A stretch of 64,000 bases of DNA from Desmodus rotundus (Eukaryota > Chordata > Mammalia > Chiroptera > Phyllostomidae), in the NCBI RefSeq assembly GCF_022682495.2, contig NC_071387.1, forward strand, positions 197,820,143 to 197,884,142, written 5' to 3'. A model generated the notes under the pieces. That model ran no database searches and had not been told where the DNA came from. It saw nothing but the letters and a program-made list of their open reading frames with translations. Positions 43,099 through 55,799 of the stretch are shown piece by piece (position 1 is the first letter of the stretch; the number at the start of each line of letters is the position of its first letter). Both the position numbers and the translations under genes were made by a program.

Positions 43099-43358
43099 GA
43101 ATCTTTGCTGTTAAATCACGTAATTAAGTACTTTGGGCACAAGGGGGCATTAGACTGCCAGATTTATCAAAAATTAAAAAAGCTCTTTCAATTTTGACAC
43201 TAAAGGCAATGATGCAATTTCTTCTGATAAATTTCTTACAATCATCTCATCACATTTGCATTTAAGTTTTCACCCTTATTGTCGGTAAGTCCCTTAAATT
43301 GGCCTTGATGAATTTTTAATTTGATTTCTGGCAATGATTTTTTAAAAAATCCAGAATG

Positions 43359-43598
43359 GTGGCCCTGGCTGGGTAGCTCAGTTGGTTGGAGCGACGTCCT
43401 GTGCACCAAAAGGTTGCGGGTTATATTCCTGGCCAGGGCACGCACCGAGGTTGTGAGTCCAATCCGTCCCTGGTAGGGACGCGTGCGGGGGACAACCCAA
43501 TTGTTGTTTATCTCTCTCACGTCAGTGTTTCTCTCTCTCTCTCTCCCGCTTCCTCTCTTTCTAAAATCAATAAATATATGCTCAAGTGAGGGGTTTCT
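43359..43598 (+). mobile_element. VES-type SINE (bat), distinct subfamily, with target-site duplication
   Basis: The head 'tggccctggctgggtagctcagttggttgg' keeps a clear tRNA A-box region, and 'ggttgcgggttatattcctgg' the B-box region. A CT-rich region and an A-rich tail follow. Flanking repeats taaaaaatccagaatg (43343-43358) and ttaaaaatccggaatg (43599-43614) are about 87 percent alike. The head differs from the other copies. Confidence 0.9.
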
Positions 43599-44944
43599 TA
43601 AAAATCCGGAATGACGAGCCATAAATAAAAAGAAGCCACAGAATGCATGTCATGAGCATGAGAACTCCTTTTGTTCCCAGGGTCCATCACAGGGACAGCA
43701 GCCCATGGCAGCACCTAAGAACGAATCCTTAAATAAATGAGCATCTCGTGTCCAATCTGCATATAAAAATTGTTTGTCCAGTCTTTTCTCACATTAACCT
43801 AAATAATTGGGAACTTGAAGAAAACCCTTTTGTCTAAGAGTTTTAAATTTAGCACTATTCACAGAGCACACATTTGTTTGAATGTGCTTACAATGCATTC
43901 TGCTTTGTGCTAGAGACGAAACAGCCATTCCTTGTTCTTTACGGCCCGCCCTGCCCTCCACCCAGATGTGCCCAGTTCTAATGCCACACCCCAGGCTTCC
44001 TATTCTCCTCCCAGTGAGTAGGGTGACTTTGGGAGAGTGGGCGTGTGCTCAGGTGACCAGGGACGAGAGGCGAACTGCCTCGGGAGGCAGGGTTTCTAGG
44101 TACTCCGTGTATCTCACTGTCGCTGCTGTTCCCCCTGCCCTGGGGCATTAGCCGCCCTCTCTCAGCTCGTCCAGCTCTCCAAGTCAAAGGAGAAAGTGGC
44201 CCCTTTAGAGAGGTTTTCCCAGTTTTCTCCGTCCACAGACGCCCCGTAAATTCTAATTCCTCTCTGTTCTTGTCAAGCTGCGTTCTCTCCCTTTTCTCGT
44301 CATTTTATAGTTAGTTGTGTAAAGAGACACGAGATTATAATTTCCCGGCAGCCAATACTGGGAGCAAAGTAAGTGCTTCTGGAGGCGGGAGGCGTGTGGA
44401 TAAAATAACTGGTGCCTATTTCTTCATATTTACATACGGGTGTGTGCACAATTGTTCAAGCCAGAAGCAAGAAGGAATCAGGCTTAACTTTATCATTCGG
44501 GTATAATTTCCTTTTACAAACTCTTAGGATAGTAAATATAATGAGGCCTAAAATCAATGCTATTTTCCTTAAAAAAGATAAGGAAGGAATTTGAATGCAA
44601 ATTGTAATGTTTTTCTTCAAAGAGGAATAATTGGCCAATTTTTAATTTGATAAAGGTCTTTTTGCTTCAAATATGGACTCAGGCTTTAAATATTAATAAA
44701 CCTCAACCCTTCATGAATTAATTATCACAACTTTCAAACTTCAATTTTACAAAGCAAATCATAAAAAGCAAAATGGGTTTCCCAAATGATGTCTTCTTCT
44801 GGTATTAATTCATATGATTAAATAAAATATTAAGTATATTAAACTGAGTATTAATACTATAACTTAAAGCTCCATATTTCTTGTTACTGTGTCATTTCAA
44901 CTACACATTTTTGCATTTAACATAATGGCTATAATGATTATTTT

Positions 44945-45160
44945 CTTAATATTTTATTTATTTATTTATAGAGAGGGAAGGGGGAGAGAAAGAGAAAGAG
45001 ACAAACATTGATGTGTGAGAGATACATCCATTGGTTACCTCTTGCTGCCCCCAACTGGGGACCTGGCCTGCAACTCAGGCATGTGCTGACTGGGAATCGA
45101 ACTGGCAACCTTTCGGTTCGCAGGCCAGCACTCAGTCCACTGAGCCACACCAGCCAGGGC
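44945..45160 (-). mobile_element. VES-type SINE (bat) with perfect 15-bp duplication
   Basis: The reverse strand shows head 'agccctggctggtgtggctcagtgg' and a matching body and tail. The direct repeat tataatgattatttt is identical at 44930-44944 and 45161-45175. The intact duplication and good match to the family suggest a comparatively young insertion. Confidence 0.95.
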
Positions 45161-45439
45161 TATAATGATTATTTTTAATCAACTTTCATTTTTATCAAAC
45201 TGCTATATTTGAATAGCATAAATGATCAAATATTGCTAAAAGTAATTTTACAAAATGGCAGCACCTTCTATTCACCTTCTTACCCTCATTATCCATCAAG
45301 CAACCAATTTCAACTTTGTTAGGTATTTTCTCTGATTGTACTTTCTTTTGGTGGGGGGGGGTATAGTGAACTTTATTGATGGTGCATGACAAGGCAGGGC
45401 TCCCTAAGCCCCTCCCCTCTTCAGGGGGTCTAGGATGGA

Positions 45440-45910
45440 AACTGGAGGTTAGGAGATATATTTTACACCATAAAACATATTTTATACGCCATAAAATCCA
45501 TGCATTTCAAGTGTCCAGTTCTCTGTGTTTAGTATATTTATTGAGTCATTCAACCACCACTGCAATCAGTTCTAGAGTATTCCCAGCCCCCAAAAAGACC
45601 TCTTGTGCCCATTTGCAGGTCAACTCCCCATTCCCAACGCTGGCCCCAATCTGGCCATAATCTGCTTTCTGTCTCTACACATTTGCCTTTCCTAGACATT
45701 TTATGTGAATAGAATCCTATAAGACATGTTCTCCTGTGTCTGGTCCCTTCCTCCTCCCGTGATGATTTCGAAGGTCATCCCGTTGCTCTACATGTCAGTA
45801 GCTCTTTCCTTTTCGTTGTTGAAGAGCATTCCATTGTGTCAATGTTGCTTTGTCACTTACCAGTTGACTAGACATGTGGGTTGTTTACACCTCAGAGAAA
45901 TTATCAACAT
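45440..45910 (-). mobile_element. Old L1 3' fragment, reversed
   Basis: 'tgcatttcaagtgtccagttctctgtgtttagtatatttattgag', 'ccccaaaaagacctcttgtgccc', 'cctagacattttatgtgaatagaatcc' and 'agcattccattgtgtcaatg' follow the reversed 3' part of an old L1. No intact frame. Confidence 0.65.
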
Positions 45911-47032
45911 ATTTCTGTTTTTTTAATATCTTATTTTGAATGAGGTGTCTCACATGAGACCTCTCAAATGTTTTCCCCAAATGTATGACGTTCTCTGGCA
46001 GTCTGCTCATGTTTAGAAAGGAAGGCCGAAAGATTTATCGGAAGATGTCCGTGTGGGGGGGTGGGGGAAGTAGTAAAGAGGGGGCTTTATTTTAATTCTC
46101 TTGGGACATCCTCATGTCAGGGTTTTTCATCCTTTTCTTTTGGGCTGGTGGAAATTTCCAGAGAACACTCTTCAGTGTTTTCAATAGAGGGTATAATCCT
46201 AGCTTCCAGTGTCCCACAGTCAAGAGGAAGGAGAAGGCTGAGATGTCACAGATTTTAGGACATAAACTTTTACTTCATCCTCGTTGTCAGTGGGAGACCC
46301 CCATCTCCTTCAACTGTGCCTGTGTCCTCAAGGCGAGAGACCCTATGTCTTATCCTCTGCTACTGGGGTGGCTGCAGAGAACAAAACAAGTGCTCTGGAG
46401 ATGCTTCTTCAATAGAAATTCAAACACCCTCTCTAATTTTAGCCCTACCATTATCTGCTCCCTCTCCCCGATTTCCACAGCTACCTGGTGCCAGTTTCTG
46501 TGACGTTGGGGTTCCACAGTATAAAGAAGGTTACCTCTCTGCTTTGCCCACTGCCACTGTGGGATTAGCTTTCTTGGACCCACTACTCCATCTACCACTA
46601 TTCCAACTACTTCACAGTGTCCAAAATCTTACTGCTATTGTCTTCTTCCCTGGTCTCACTGTGGACCTATGCTTCTGCAAAAATCCTTTACTCTCCTTTT
46701 CCTCAGGCACAGAGCATTTATTCAACCAGCCATTTCAATGACAATCTCGATTTAATTCTTAATGAGAAAGGAAGCTTTCAATTCCAAATAATTTACGTAA
46801 ATACCTCGCCCTCACGGAAGCGCATCATGACTTCAGCATGGGCAGCACGCAGTGACTTTCTTACACGACGCAGAGTGGAAAGGTGCGGGCAAGAGGAGGA
46901 GCTTGGCAGTGAGAACCCGACAAACAGAATCTCAGCCAGGTGGTCAAGGTCAGCAGCAGCAGTGACAGCATGTACCTCTGTGACCTGTTCCCACACACCT
47001 ATACCCTCAGTCCAGTCGTGAGAAAAATATCC
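45911..47032. other. Intergenic stretch, unassigned
   Basis: Several overlapping open frames exist (46114-46503, 46316-46741 and 46617-47021), but none shows a conserved motif. I see no recognisable gene. Confidence 0.4.
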
Positions 47033-47231
47033 CAGGGGGGTCCAACCTTCTGGCATGTCTGGGCCACACTGGACGAAGAGTTGTCTTGGGCCACACGTTA
47101 AATATACTGTGACACGTAATCACAAAAAAATCTCATCATGTTTTAAGTGAATTTACAATTTTGTGTTGGGACAAATTCACAAGCCATCCTGGGCCACGTG
47201 CAGCCCATGGGCCACAGGTTGGATGCCCCTG
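47033..47231. mobile_element. hAT-like nonautonomous element
   Basis: The left end 'caggggggtccaacc' and right end 'ggttggatgcccctg' are near-perfect 15-bp inverted repeats around 199 bp rich in 'gggccacac'-type motifs. No convincing 8-bp duplication remains, which points to age. Confidence 0.7.
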
Positions 47232-47324
47232 CTTAGACAAGTCCCAGCTGAGGAAGAACCTACTAAGTACCTGACTAGTACTTCTCAAAACTTCCAAGGT
47301 CATTTCTGAAGGAAAGTCTAGAGA

Positions 47325-47595
47325 ACCGTCATAGCCAGAAGGAGCCTAGGGGAGATGATGAGTAAAAGAATGGGGTTACACAGATGAGACCCTGGAGCCA
47401 AAATAGAACATCAGGCAAACACTAAGAAAACCTGAACACTGTATAGACTGCCCTCAGTAGTCCTGTGTCAGTACGTTTCGTGAATTGTAACAAATGTATC
47501 ACACTGGTGGGGAAACTGGGTATGGGAACTCTATCTTCACAACTTTTTGTAACTCCTTTAAAGTGTTTATTAAAAAATAAAAATAAATAAACCCC
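47325..47595 (+). mobile_element. L1 3' end, old
   Basis: 'cgtttcgtgaattgtaacaaatgtatcacactggtggggaaactgggtatgggaactct' and 'aagtgtttattaaaaaataaaaataaataaac' are characteristic of the 3' UTR of older L1 families. Confidence 0.65.
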
Positions 47596-47954
47596 TCTCA
47601 CTTATCCTTTGGCTATTTACTGACACCTTTATGTCAATAGAAATGTGTCAGAAATTATCATTTCACAAATTGGCTCATTTCTACCTCATGCCAAAACTAT
47701 CAGCGATCTGTTCTAATTCGCATATTAGAATAGGCTATTCGTTCTCTTTTCCAAATGTTTATTGGGCAAGTGCCATGTCGCAGGACCATACCTGGGGCCG
47801 GGGCTCCAGAGATGGATAAAACATGACTCCTGGCTGTACAAGGGGCTTGCGTGCTGGGAGCACCGGCTGCCGCGAACCCTTCTCGTAGTCCACTCCTCTA
47901 GAAAAGCGTCAGCTTCAATGAGCATGTTTTGCTCTTCATATTTTGAATACAAAG

Positions 47955-48920
<966 letters not shown>

Positions 48921-49558
48921 GTGACTTAAGTCAGGCAGAGAAAGACAAATACTACAATACATGATATCCCTTATATGTGAAATCTAAAGGAGTCAAGGTC
49001 ATAGAAACAGAAGCTAGAATGGTGCTTGCCGGGGACTGGGGAATGGGGGAAATGGGGAGATGGATGTTGGCTAAAGAGCACAAACTTCCAGGTATAAGGT
49101 GAATAAGTTTTGGGGACCTAATGTTAGTACAGCGTGGTGATTACAGTTAATAACACTGTACTATATACTTTAAAGTTACTGAGAGAGTAGATCTTACATG
49201 TTCTCACCACAAAAAAGAAATGGCAATTATGTGACAGAATGAATGTGTTAGCCAAAGCTACAGTGGTAATCCTTGCGCAATATACAAAGATATACAGGGT
49301 CCGGCCCAGATAATGCCCCTTTTTATTACAAAATCTTTCATAGACATGCAATTCTGTAACATAACAATATCACACTCAAGCACACCAGATGACATTCTAG
49401 GGGAAATGTTCAAATTAAAATTTAAATTATTGCACCCATGTTATCACCCTAGCAACCGCACTCAAGCAGGTGTTACTTCTGCTGGACCCCGTATCTTGAC
49501 ATATATGCTACGTATTATGTATGTCAATTATATCTCAATAAAGCTGGACAAATTGCTT
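48921..49558 (+). mobile_element. L1 3' UTR, interrupted by a mariner-like MITE
   Basis: Typical L1 3' end: 'gtcaggcagagaaagacaaatac', 'ggtgcttgccggggactgggg', 'ggtgttggctaaag'-like sequence, 'tgtgttagccaaagctacagtggtaat', resuming after the insert with 'tgtcaattatatctcaataaagctgg'. The insert occupies 49295-49491. Confidence 0.85.
49295..49491. mobile_element. Tc1/mariner-like MITE with TA duplication
   Basis: 197 bp with inverted ends CAGGGTCCGGCCCAGA (left) and TCTGCTGGACCCCG (right). It is flanked by TA on both sides (49293-49294 and 49492-49493), as expected for the mariner superfamily. It splits an otherwise continuous L1 3' UTR, which makes both boundaries firm. It has no coding capacity. 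Confidence 0.85.
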
Positions 49559-49559
49559 T

Positions 49560-51186
49560 CCACATCTTAGATTTGTGTATTTTCACTTCATTAAATCATA
49601 AAGGTAAACGGCTCCATAAAGCCGCTTGGGTTGTGATACATCTCATTTCTGCGGTGTATAGTGTTGACTTCACGTGAATTGCCCCTCGAATTGCTGTTTC
49701 CATAGCCTTGTGATAAATCTCGATGACTGCGAGGACCGGTCCTTTCTTGGAAATTGCGCCGGTGAGTCTGAGCCCTTGCTCTGCCATGCGAGGTCTGAGA
49801 ACACGTTACCAAGCTCCCCGGAACACCCGGTTAGGGCTTGAATTGGTGGGACACTGACTGCACAGACTTATTCGAAGGAGCTGACATCGTTATGACACTG
49901 AGTCTTTTCATCTAGGACCACAGCATAACTTTCTGTGGTACATTAAATATGGCCAGAGTCTTGCCCCTCTGTCAAGAGGTGGAGCCTGTTTTCAGACTTC
50001 TGGAATCTGAGTTAGCTTTGCTCTTTGCATTATCCAATAGAATGTGGCCACGGTAAGGTCTTGCAAGTCCCAGAGTTTGGGACACATAACGCGGTGTCAT
50101 TTCTGCCTTCATTCTCTTGGAACGTTGCCTTGAGACCACCACAGCATAAAGAAGCCTGGGATGAAAGAGCACACGGGGAGGGGAGGGAAACACGGCTGTC
50201 CCAGCCCGGTTCAGCACCAGACAGCTGATGGCTGGCAGACGCACAGGAAAGCAGCAGAGAACTGCTCCGCCGACCCAGAATTTTGGGAAATGATGTATTC
50301 TTGTTGATGTAAGCCGTTAAACTTTGGGGCGTTTTATTCCACAACAAAGACTAGTTGAAAGAGAAAATGGTGCCTAAAAATGATGTGCTCTGTAATAAGA
50401 ACCTAATACCGGTGACGTGGCCTTTGGACTGACTAGTAGATCGAGGATCCCAGGGCAGCGAGGAGGCTGCCAGCAGAAGTTGAAAAAGCAGTGTGGGAAC
50501 TCATACTGAAGTCTGGGAGGATAGTCAATCGTGTTTTGTGCTGGCGAGAAAATTGTCAAAACTGTTCCAACACCACATGAACTAGAGGAACCACCTGGCC
50601 AACCCATAGAATCGTGAGAAATATTGGATTGTTTTTACATTAAGAGAATAAGTTTTGGGGTGGTTTTATACAATAGATAATGAACTTGTGAATCTGACCG
50701 TTAAGGACTGAATTGTGCCCCCCCAAAAGTGCATATATTGAAGTCCTGTCCCCTAATATGTCTTCATTTAGAGGTAAAGCTATTAGGGAGGTAATTAAGA
50801 TTAAATGAGGTCATAAGAGAGGGGCCCTAATCTGATAGGACTGGTGTCCGTATAAAAGAAAGAGAGCAAAGAACCTGTCTGTCGATATTCTTGGGTTTTT
50901 ATGTAGATGAAGTTGTCAGGAAAGGGTGGTGTGCATTCTGAGTTATTACACTCAACTTCTCCTGAGCTAAGTTGGCAGTGCTCATTTTTGATGCTTTTAC
51001 TTAACTTTGGAATAGGCGTGACATCGGCTTGCTGCAGGGAACAACACGAGGGGCATGGCGACCTTTTCCCCTGTCATCCTTGCTTCGTCTTCTCACAACG
51101 GTGAACACAGTATCGACCCGCACAGATTTCACAGATGTCTCTGCTTTTTGGCTGCCTTTAATGAAAATGTATCTAAATGTTGTCAT
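49560..51186. other. Intergenic stretch
   Basis: No gene recognised. At about 50700-50880 a partial LTR-like repeat related to the copies at 26.5 and 42.6 kb is present ('aggactgaattgtgcccccccaaaagtg ... ggggccctaatctgatagg'). Confidence 0.5.
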
Positions 51187-51204
51187 TAAAATTGTGATGT
51201 TTTA

Positions 51205-51399
51205 GCCCTGGCTGGTGTGGCTCAGTGGATTGAGTGCTGGCCTGCGAACCCAAGGGTCACCAGTTCGATTCCCAGGCAGGGCACATGCCTGGGTTGCGGG
51301 CTAGGTCCCCAGTTGGGGGCGCATGAGAGGCAACCACACATTGACGTTTCCTTCTTCACTTTCTCCCTCCCCTTCCCTCTATCTAAAAATAAATTTTAA
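51205..51399 (+). mobile_element. VES-type SINE (bat), best-preserved copy
   Basis: 'gccctggctggtgtggctcagtggattgagtgctggcctgcgaac', 'ggtcaccagttcgattcccaggcagggcacatgcctgggttgcgggc', a CT tract and an A-rich end. Flanking duplications aaaattgtgatgtttta (51188-51204) and aaaattgtaatgtttta (51400-51416) differ at one base. It is close to what I recall of the family consensus and so is one of the youngest copies here. Confidence 0.95.
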
Positions 51400-51599
51400 A
51401 AAATTGTAATGTTTTATATAGGTTTTTGGGAGAGATACTTAATTCATCAGATTAAGGAAGTTATCTTCTATCTTTAAATTGCTGAGAGCTTATCATGATT
51501 GAGAATGGAATTTTATCTCTCTCTTTTCTTTTTTTTGCCTTTTAATTTGCAGGCATACCTTACATATTATGGAAAGTTCAGATCATAAGTGGTTACTTT

Positions 51600-52030
51600 A
51601 GTGAGCCTTGACACACATATGCCATGTCACCCACACCCCTCTCACACTCCAGAACATTCGCATAACCCTAGAAAATTCACTCATGTCCCTTCCAAGCAAT
51701 ACTCCTGAGCTGACCAAACTTTTGATTTTTCACATTAGATTAAGTAATCAATAGTTTGTTTCTTTCTTTTTCTGTTCTCTCTCTCTTTTTTCTGAGTAGT
51801 GTCCCATTATCTGAACATATTGCAATTTACTGAAGGCTTGTCTTGTGGGACCTTTGGGGTTGTTTCCAGTTTTGAGTCACCTAAAAGCTGCTGTAAACTT
51901 ACTATGAAATTCCTGTGCAAGTCTTTTCTGCAGGGCCATTGCATTTCTCCAGGGGAGAGACCTCTGCTTTCTTGCCTGCACGGTAGATACCTTGCCACAC
52001 ATGTTCTCAGAGAGAGAATGTGAGCTGGGC
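51600..52030 (-). mobile_element. Old L1 fragment, reversed
   Basis: 'cccttccaagcaatactcctgagctgacc', 'gtcccattatctgaacatattgcaatttactg' and 'ggttgtttccagttttgag' follow the reversed 3' half of an old L1. Boundaries are approximate. Confidence 0.55.
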
Positions 52031-52396
52031 TGGGGGCAGGAGGAAAAATAGCCATTTTCCTTCTTGATCATTCTGCATAAATTAGACAAAATTATAAACC
52101 CTGATAATAGACCCAGACTTCCCAATCATCTTTCCAGTGCGTCATTTTAAAATATAAACATCATACTCTGGTTTCTCTTCAGATTGTATAAATCTTTCAC
52201 CTTTTTAAAGTATAAACATCATCAAGAATCACAGATACCCATTTTTTTCCATCAGCTCTGTTTCAGCCCTATTTCTCATTCTTGCCCCCCCAGTGTACAT
52301 CCAATCTTTGGTTCCAAAGTTCTCTAGGGTTCTGTCTGTCAAATATCTTCCTTCCTGACCAAGTTTTCCTCTGGGAGCCCTTTAAGCTGTGCCTTT

Positions 52397-52549
52397 CTCT
52401 GCCTTTCTAATGAATTAGCATTCATCTTTCTGGTTTTCGTTAACTGAGGGCATCATTTGGGCTTACCTATTTTACATTCATTAACTATAAATATAGAGAA
52501 GTCTCAAGAGAAGCAAAAAAAAATTAACAAGTGCAGATCAACTGTTTTT
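52397..52549 (+). repeat. Local repeat, copy A
   Basis: Shares a collinear series of blocks with 54379-54549: 'ctctgcctttctaa', 'aattagc', 'tctggttttc', 'ttaactga/ctaactga', 'gggct.ac.tatttt', 'ataga..agt/ggttctcaa.agaa' and the 12-mer 'gatcaactgttt'. It lies 1.98 kb upstream of copy B in the same orientation. I do not recognise the family. Confidence 0.65.
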
Positions 52550-52689
52550 AATGAAAACTATGTAGGCCTAATAAGCTCTTTTTGCAGAGGATCAAAATCA
52601 TCTTAAGATTGTAGTCAAATCAAAGTAAAATACTTTGCAATACTGTAAGAAAGCAATATTCCATATGAAATCTTATACTAAATTATTGA

Positions 52690-52850
52690 TTCTGGCTGTC
52701 CCACCTGCTAGCTATGATTTGGGGGGAATTATTCGATCTCTCAGAGCCTCAGTACTCTCTTGTCTGAAATGGAATTAATAAAACCTTAAGAATTAAGAGT
52801 TACAAACACACACAATAAATATAAAGTTCAATGAACGTAAGTTCTGTTTT
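52690..52850 (+). repeat. MIR SINE remnant
   Basis: 'ggctgtcccacctgctagctatgattt', 'ctcagagcctcagtactctcttgtctgaaatgg' and 'attaataaaacctt' follow the MIR core order on the plus strand. Confidence 0.6.
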
Positions 52851-54250
52851 TTATTTGAAATGAATAAATAAAAGACGGAAATTAGTGAAATGTTCATCAA
52901 AACTGGGCTTTGTTAAAAGCTAAGCTGAAAAGTAGGTTAGTGACATCTCGGTAGAGGATCCATTGCAAAGAGAAGAGCATTTCTGATGGATTTTAGTCTA
53001 TTATCTGGCTAAATCTTGTCTTTGAAAACCATACTGGTTCTTTCTCTTCTCTAAGCATTTTCTCCTCTTTTCTTTCTGCCTTGTAAGCCCTACCTATTTG
53101 AAAAGAAGACAGGTGAAGTGTGTCAGCCACAGTCTCATCAGGAAGCTGGCTGATTTCACTCCAGGTAGTTCCAAAGATAAGACTCTAATAAGGGAATTCC
53201 TTCAGAGCTGTAGATAAGGGAATGAACAACCGATATCGAGGCCTGTAGAGGCAAGCAGTGGAAGGCAGCCATTACCACACCAAGGGCAGGAGGGACAAAG
53301 AAGAGGAATAGAATTCCTGGAGCTGAGAAAATTGTGATGGGGAGGAGTGGCCATCCAGCAAAATCTCTAATTGTGGTGGGGTGCCATGACTGCCTGAGAC
53401 TCAGCAACACGGGAAGGAAGAGAGGAAGCAGTTTCCGGCTGTTCCTTTCTCCTCCCACCGTCAGGTCCCCTGAGCTGCTGGAAGCCAGTTGGCAAGGGCG
53501 TCTGGGAGAGGCAGTCCTCCCAGGGGCCCAGAGTAAGGTAGAGAGAGCGTATGCAGCAGCAAACGGAGACAGATCAGCACAGGAAGATTTTAAGGAATAC
53601 CTGTTGCATGACTTGGAGGGAAATCAAGATGTGTGAAAAGTCCAAACATCCTCAATGACAGAAAGCAGCTGAAACAGGAAACTGCAAGTCACCTTGTGGG
53701 GAAACCAAACTTCTCCACTTGATCTTTCATACCTGTGATATGCAGAAATAAATGCCGGCATTTCCAGTCAGGAAGGAAGATCATTTCATGTTGTGTATTT
53801 CATGCCTTCAGGTGACTCCAATTTCATTACCTCAATAATGGCACCAACTGCCACTCGGGAAAACACAGGAGCAAAAGTGTGTGCCCCGAATTAGTGGAAA
53901 AGACCGGCGAGGGCACCAAGGACTCTGCAATGTGTGTGTGCGTGCAATTCTAGGAAGTGTCTCAGTTCTCCAAGGATTTGTTTAAAAATTCAAATTCCAC
54001 AGATTTATTCATTTATTGTGTCCTGAGAAATCCACTAAGTTCTAGGTGGCACTTATTTTAACATGACCCTGGGAGTGAGACTGTGTATTCCTGGCCTTTC
54101 ACTTACAGCCCAATGGTGTGCCTTTTGATAATGAAGCCTAACCATAGTATTTGATTCCAAACTGTGTCCCACTGCGGCTGACATTTTGGTGCTTTGTATC
54201 CAGTAATGTATTTATCAAGTAGTATGTCTTATTTCAAGTTGATGACTTCT
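52851..54250. other. Intergenic stretch without recognised features
   Basis: Open frames 53156-53458 (minus) and 53334-53636 (plus) overlap each other antisense and lack domain motifs. I see nothing coding here. Confidence 0.4.
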
Positions 54251-54259
54251 TCTACTAGG

Positions 54260-54345
54260 AATCAGTGGATGGGATTCAGGGGCCCGTGAAATCCCTAAAA
54301 TTGATTGCAAGATGTTTGGCATGCGTGTGTTTTTCTGGGAAGATC
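54260..54345. mobile_element. hAT remnant (fragment)
   Basis: 'gggattcaggggcccgtgaaatccctaaaattgattgcaagatg' and 'gtgtgtttttctggga' match the reversed body of the same Charlie-type family as the element at 6526-6690. Confidence 0.5.
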
Positions 54346-54378
54346 TATTGTTTCCACAAATATTCCAAAGTTCTTCTT

Positions 54379-54549
54379 TCCTCTGCCTTTCTAAATCAAT
54401 TAGCGCTCCTCTGTCTGGTTTTCATCAGCTAACTGATAGTCTGTCTACATTGTATCTCATCATGTGGGCTGACATATTTTCATTCCTTACCTACACTATA
54501 GAGGGTTCTCAAAAGAAAGAAAGGTACACTCGTAAGATCAACTGTTTTT
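54379..54549 (+). repeat. Local repeat, copy B
   Basis: Partner of 52397-52549, with one larger insertion ('gtctgtctacattgtatctcatcatg'). Both copies end at the same 'gatcaactgttttt'. Confidence 0.65.
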
Positions 54550-55139
54550 CACACTGGGAGCCATGGCTGAGTACAAATGTATTGGAAGGGAAACTGGGTA
54601 AAAGATGAGAGAGCTATAAAAAATTCTTTTAAAATAGAGCTGGAATTTATAACAGAGATACCCTCCCCGGCAGTCTTGTTCGCTGGCCTTATGGTGCTTT
54701 AAGTGAGAGAGTTCGGGGTACAAAAAATAAAAAGACAATCTTTCGCCTGAATTTAATGGTTTGTCCCTGAATGTAATGGTTTGTCCGTGGAGGACTGGTC
54801 TCATGGTCCCGGGTAGGGACCCATTCTCTTATTGAATCTCCCACCATATTTATTCAGGGGGGTTCCTTGATGGAAGCAGAATATTCCTGAGCCTGCCAAG
54901 ATGATTGCAGAACGGCCCATGGATGAAATAGCTGGGGCTGCGTCCTGGGCACCATGCACTGATATAACGGAATCGCTGCCTGTTTGGGCAAGTATCACAT
55001 AGATACGGGATACAGAAGGGGTCCCACACTCAGTGCCTATTGGGAGCTGGCCTGGTAGGAAGTGGGTAGGTAGTGTTGAACCACAGACATTATGCTTCGT
55101 ATCCAAAGGGGGCAGCCTTTACTCCACGTTTTTAGATTA

Positions 55140-55262
55140 AAAATTCTAATTTGTAGAAGTCGGCAACAGATTCAAAACATTTTAAAATACTGTGTGGGAT
55201 GAACATATGTTTTGAGGGTGTATTTGGCCCAAGGGCTGCCAGTTTGGGATCTCTGGTGTAAA
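55140..55262. mobile_element. hAT remnant (fragment)
   Basis: 'gaagtcggcaacagattc' at one end and 'tatttggcccaagggctgccagtttgggatctctgg' at the other have the 'ggcccgtgggccaccagtttgggacccctgg' ending of mammalian hAT MITEs. Confidence 0.5.
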
Positions 55263-55594
55263 GCCGTCGTTCCTGAGCCTGGCTGCAGCTCTGAATCATC
55301 TGTGGAGCTTAAGAAACACAGATGCCCAGTCTCCTCCAAACTTGCTGAATCTCATCTCTGGGGGTGATGCTGGTGCACAGCCAAGTTTAAGAACCATGAG
55401 AGCAAAGAATTGGCTGATGGAATAGCATTTACCATCCTTAAAACTACAAAATTCAAAAATGATCACGCCGAAGGAAGTCAGAAGAGAAATGAACAAGTGG
55501 TCCTCCCGGGAGAGCGAGCATGGCAAAGGCTTGTAGGAAGGCCTTTGCACGTGCTCTCCCGTGTCTCGAATGCTGTTTTTATGATCGTCTTACA

Positions 55595-55790
55595 GAGCTG
55601 CGCCTAGCCACATGTGGCTACTTAACTTTAAATTAATTAAAATCAAATGAAATTTAAAATTCAGTGGCTTGGTTGCACTAGCTGCATTTCAAGTGCTAAG
55701 CTGCCACATGTGGCTTGTGGCTCCCATCTTGGACAGAGCAGATACAGAGCATTCCCAGCATTGCAGAGAGTTCTGTTAGACAGCCCAGCG
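55595..55790. mobile_element. hAT/MER5-type remnant (copy 2)
   Basis: 'gagctgcgcctagccacatgtggctactta', 'aatttaaaattcagtgg', 'gccacatgtggcttgtggctcccatcttggacagagcag' and 'gagttctgttagacagccc'. Same family as 37198-37375. Confidence 0.65.
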
Positions 55791-55799
55791 TATGTGAGA

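Noticed and set aside
53156..53636. Overlapping 100-codon frames on both strands
   Set aside because: Mutually antisense, no homology recognised, no splice context.
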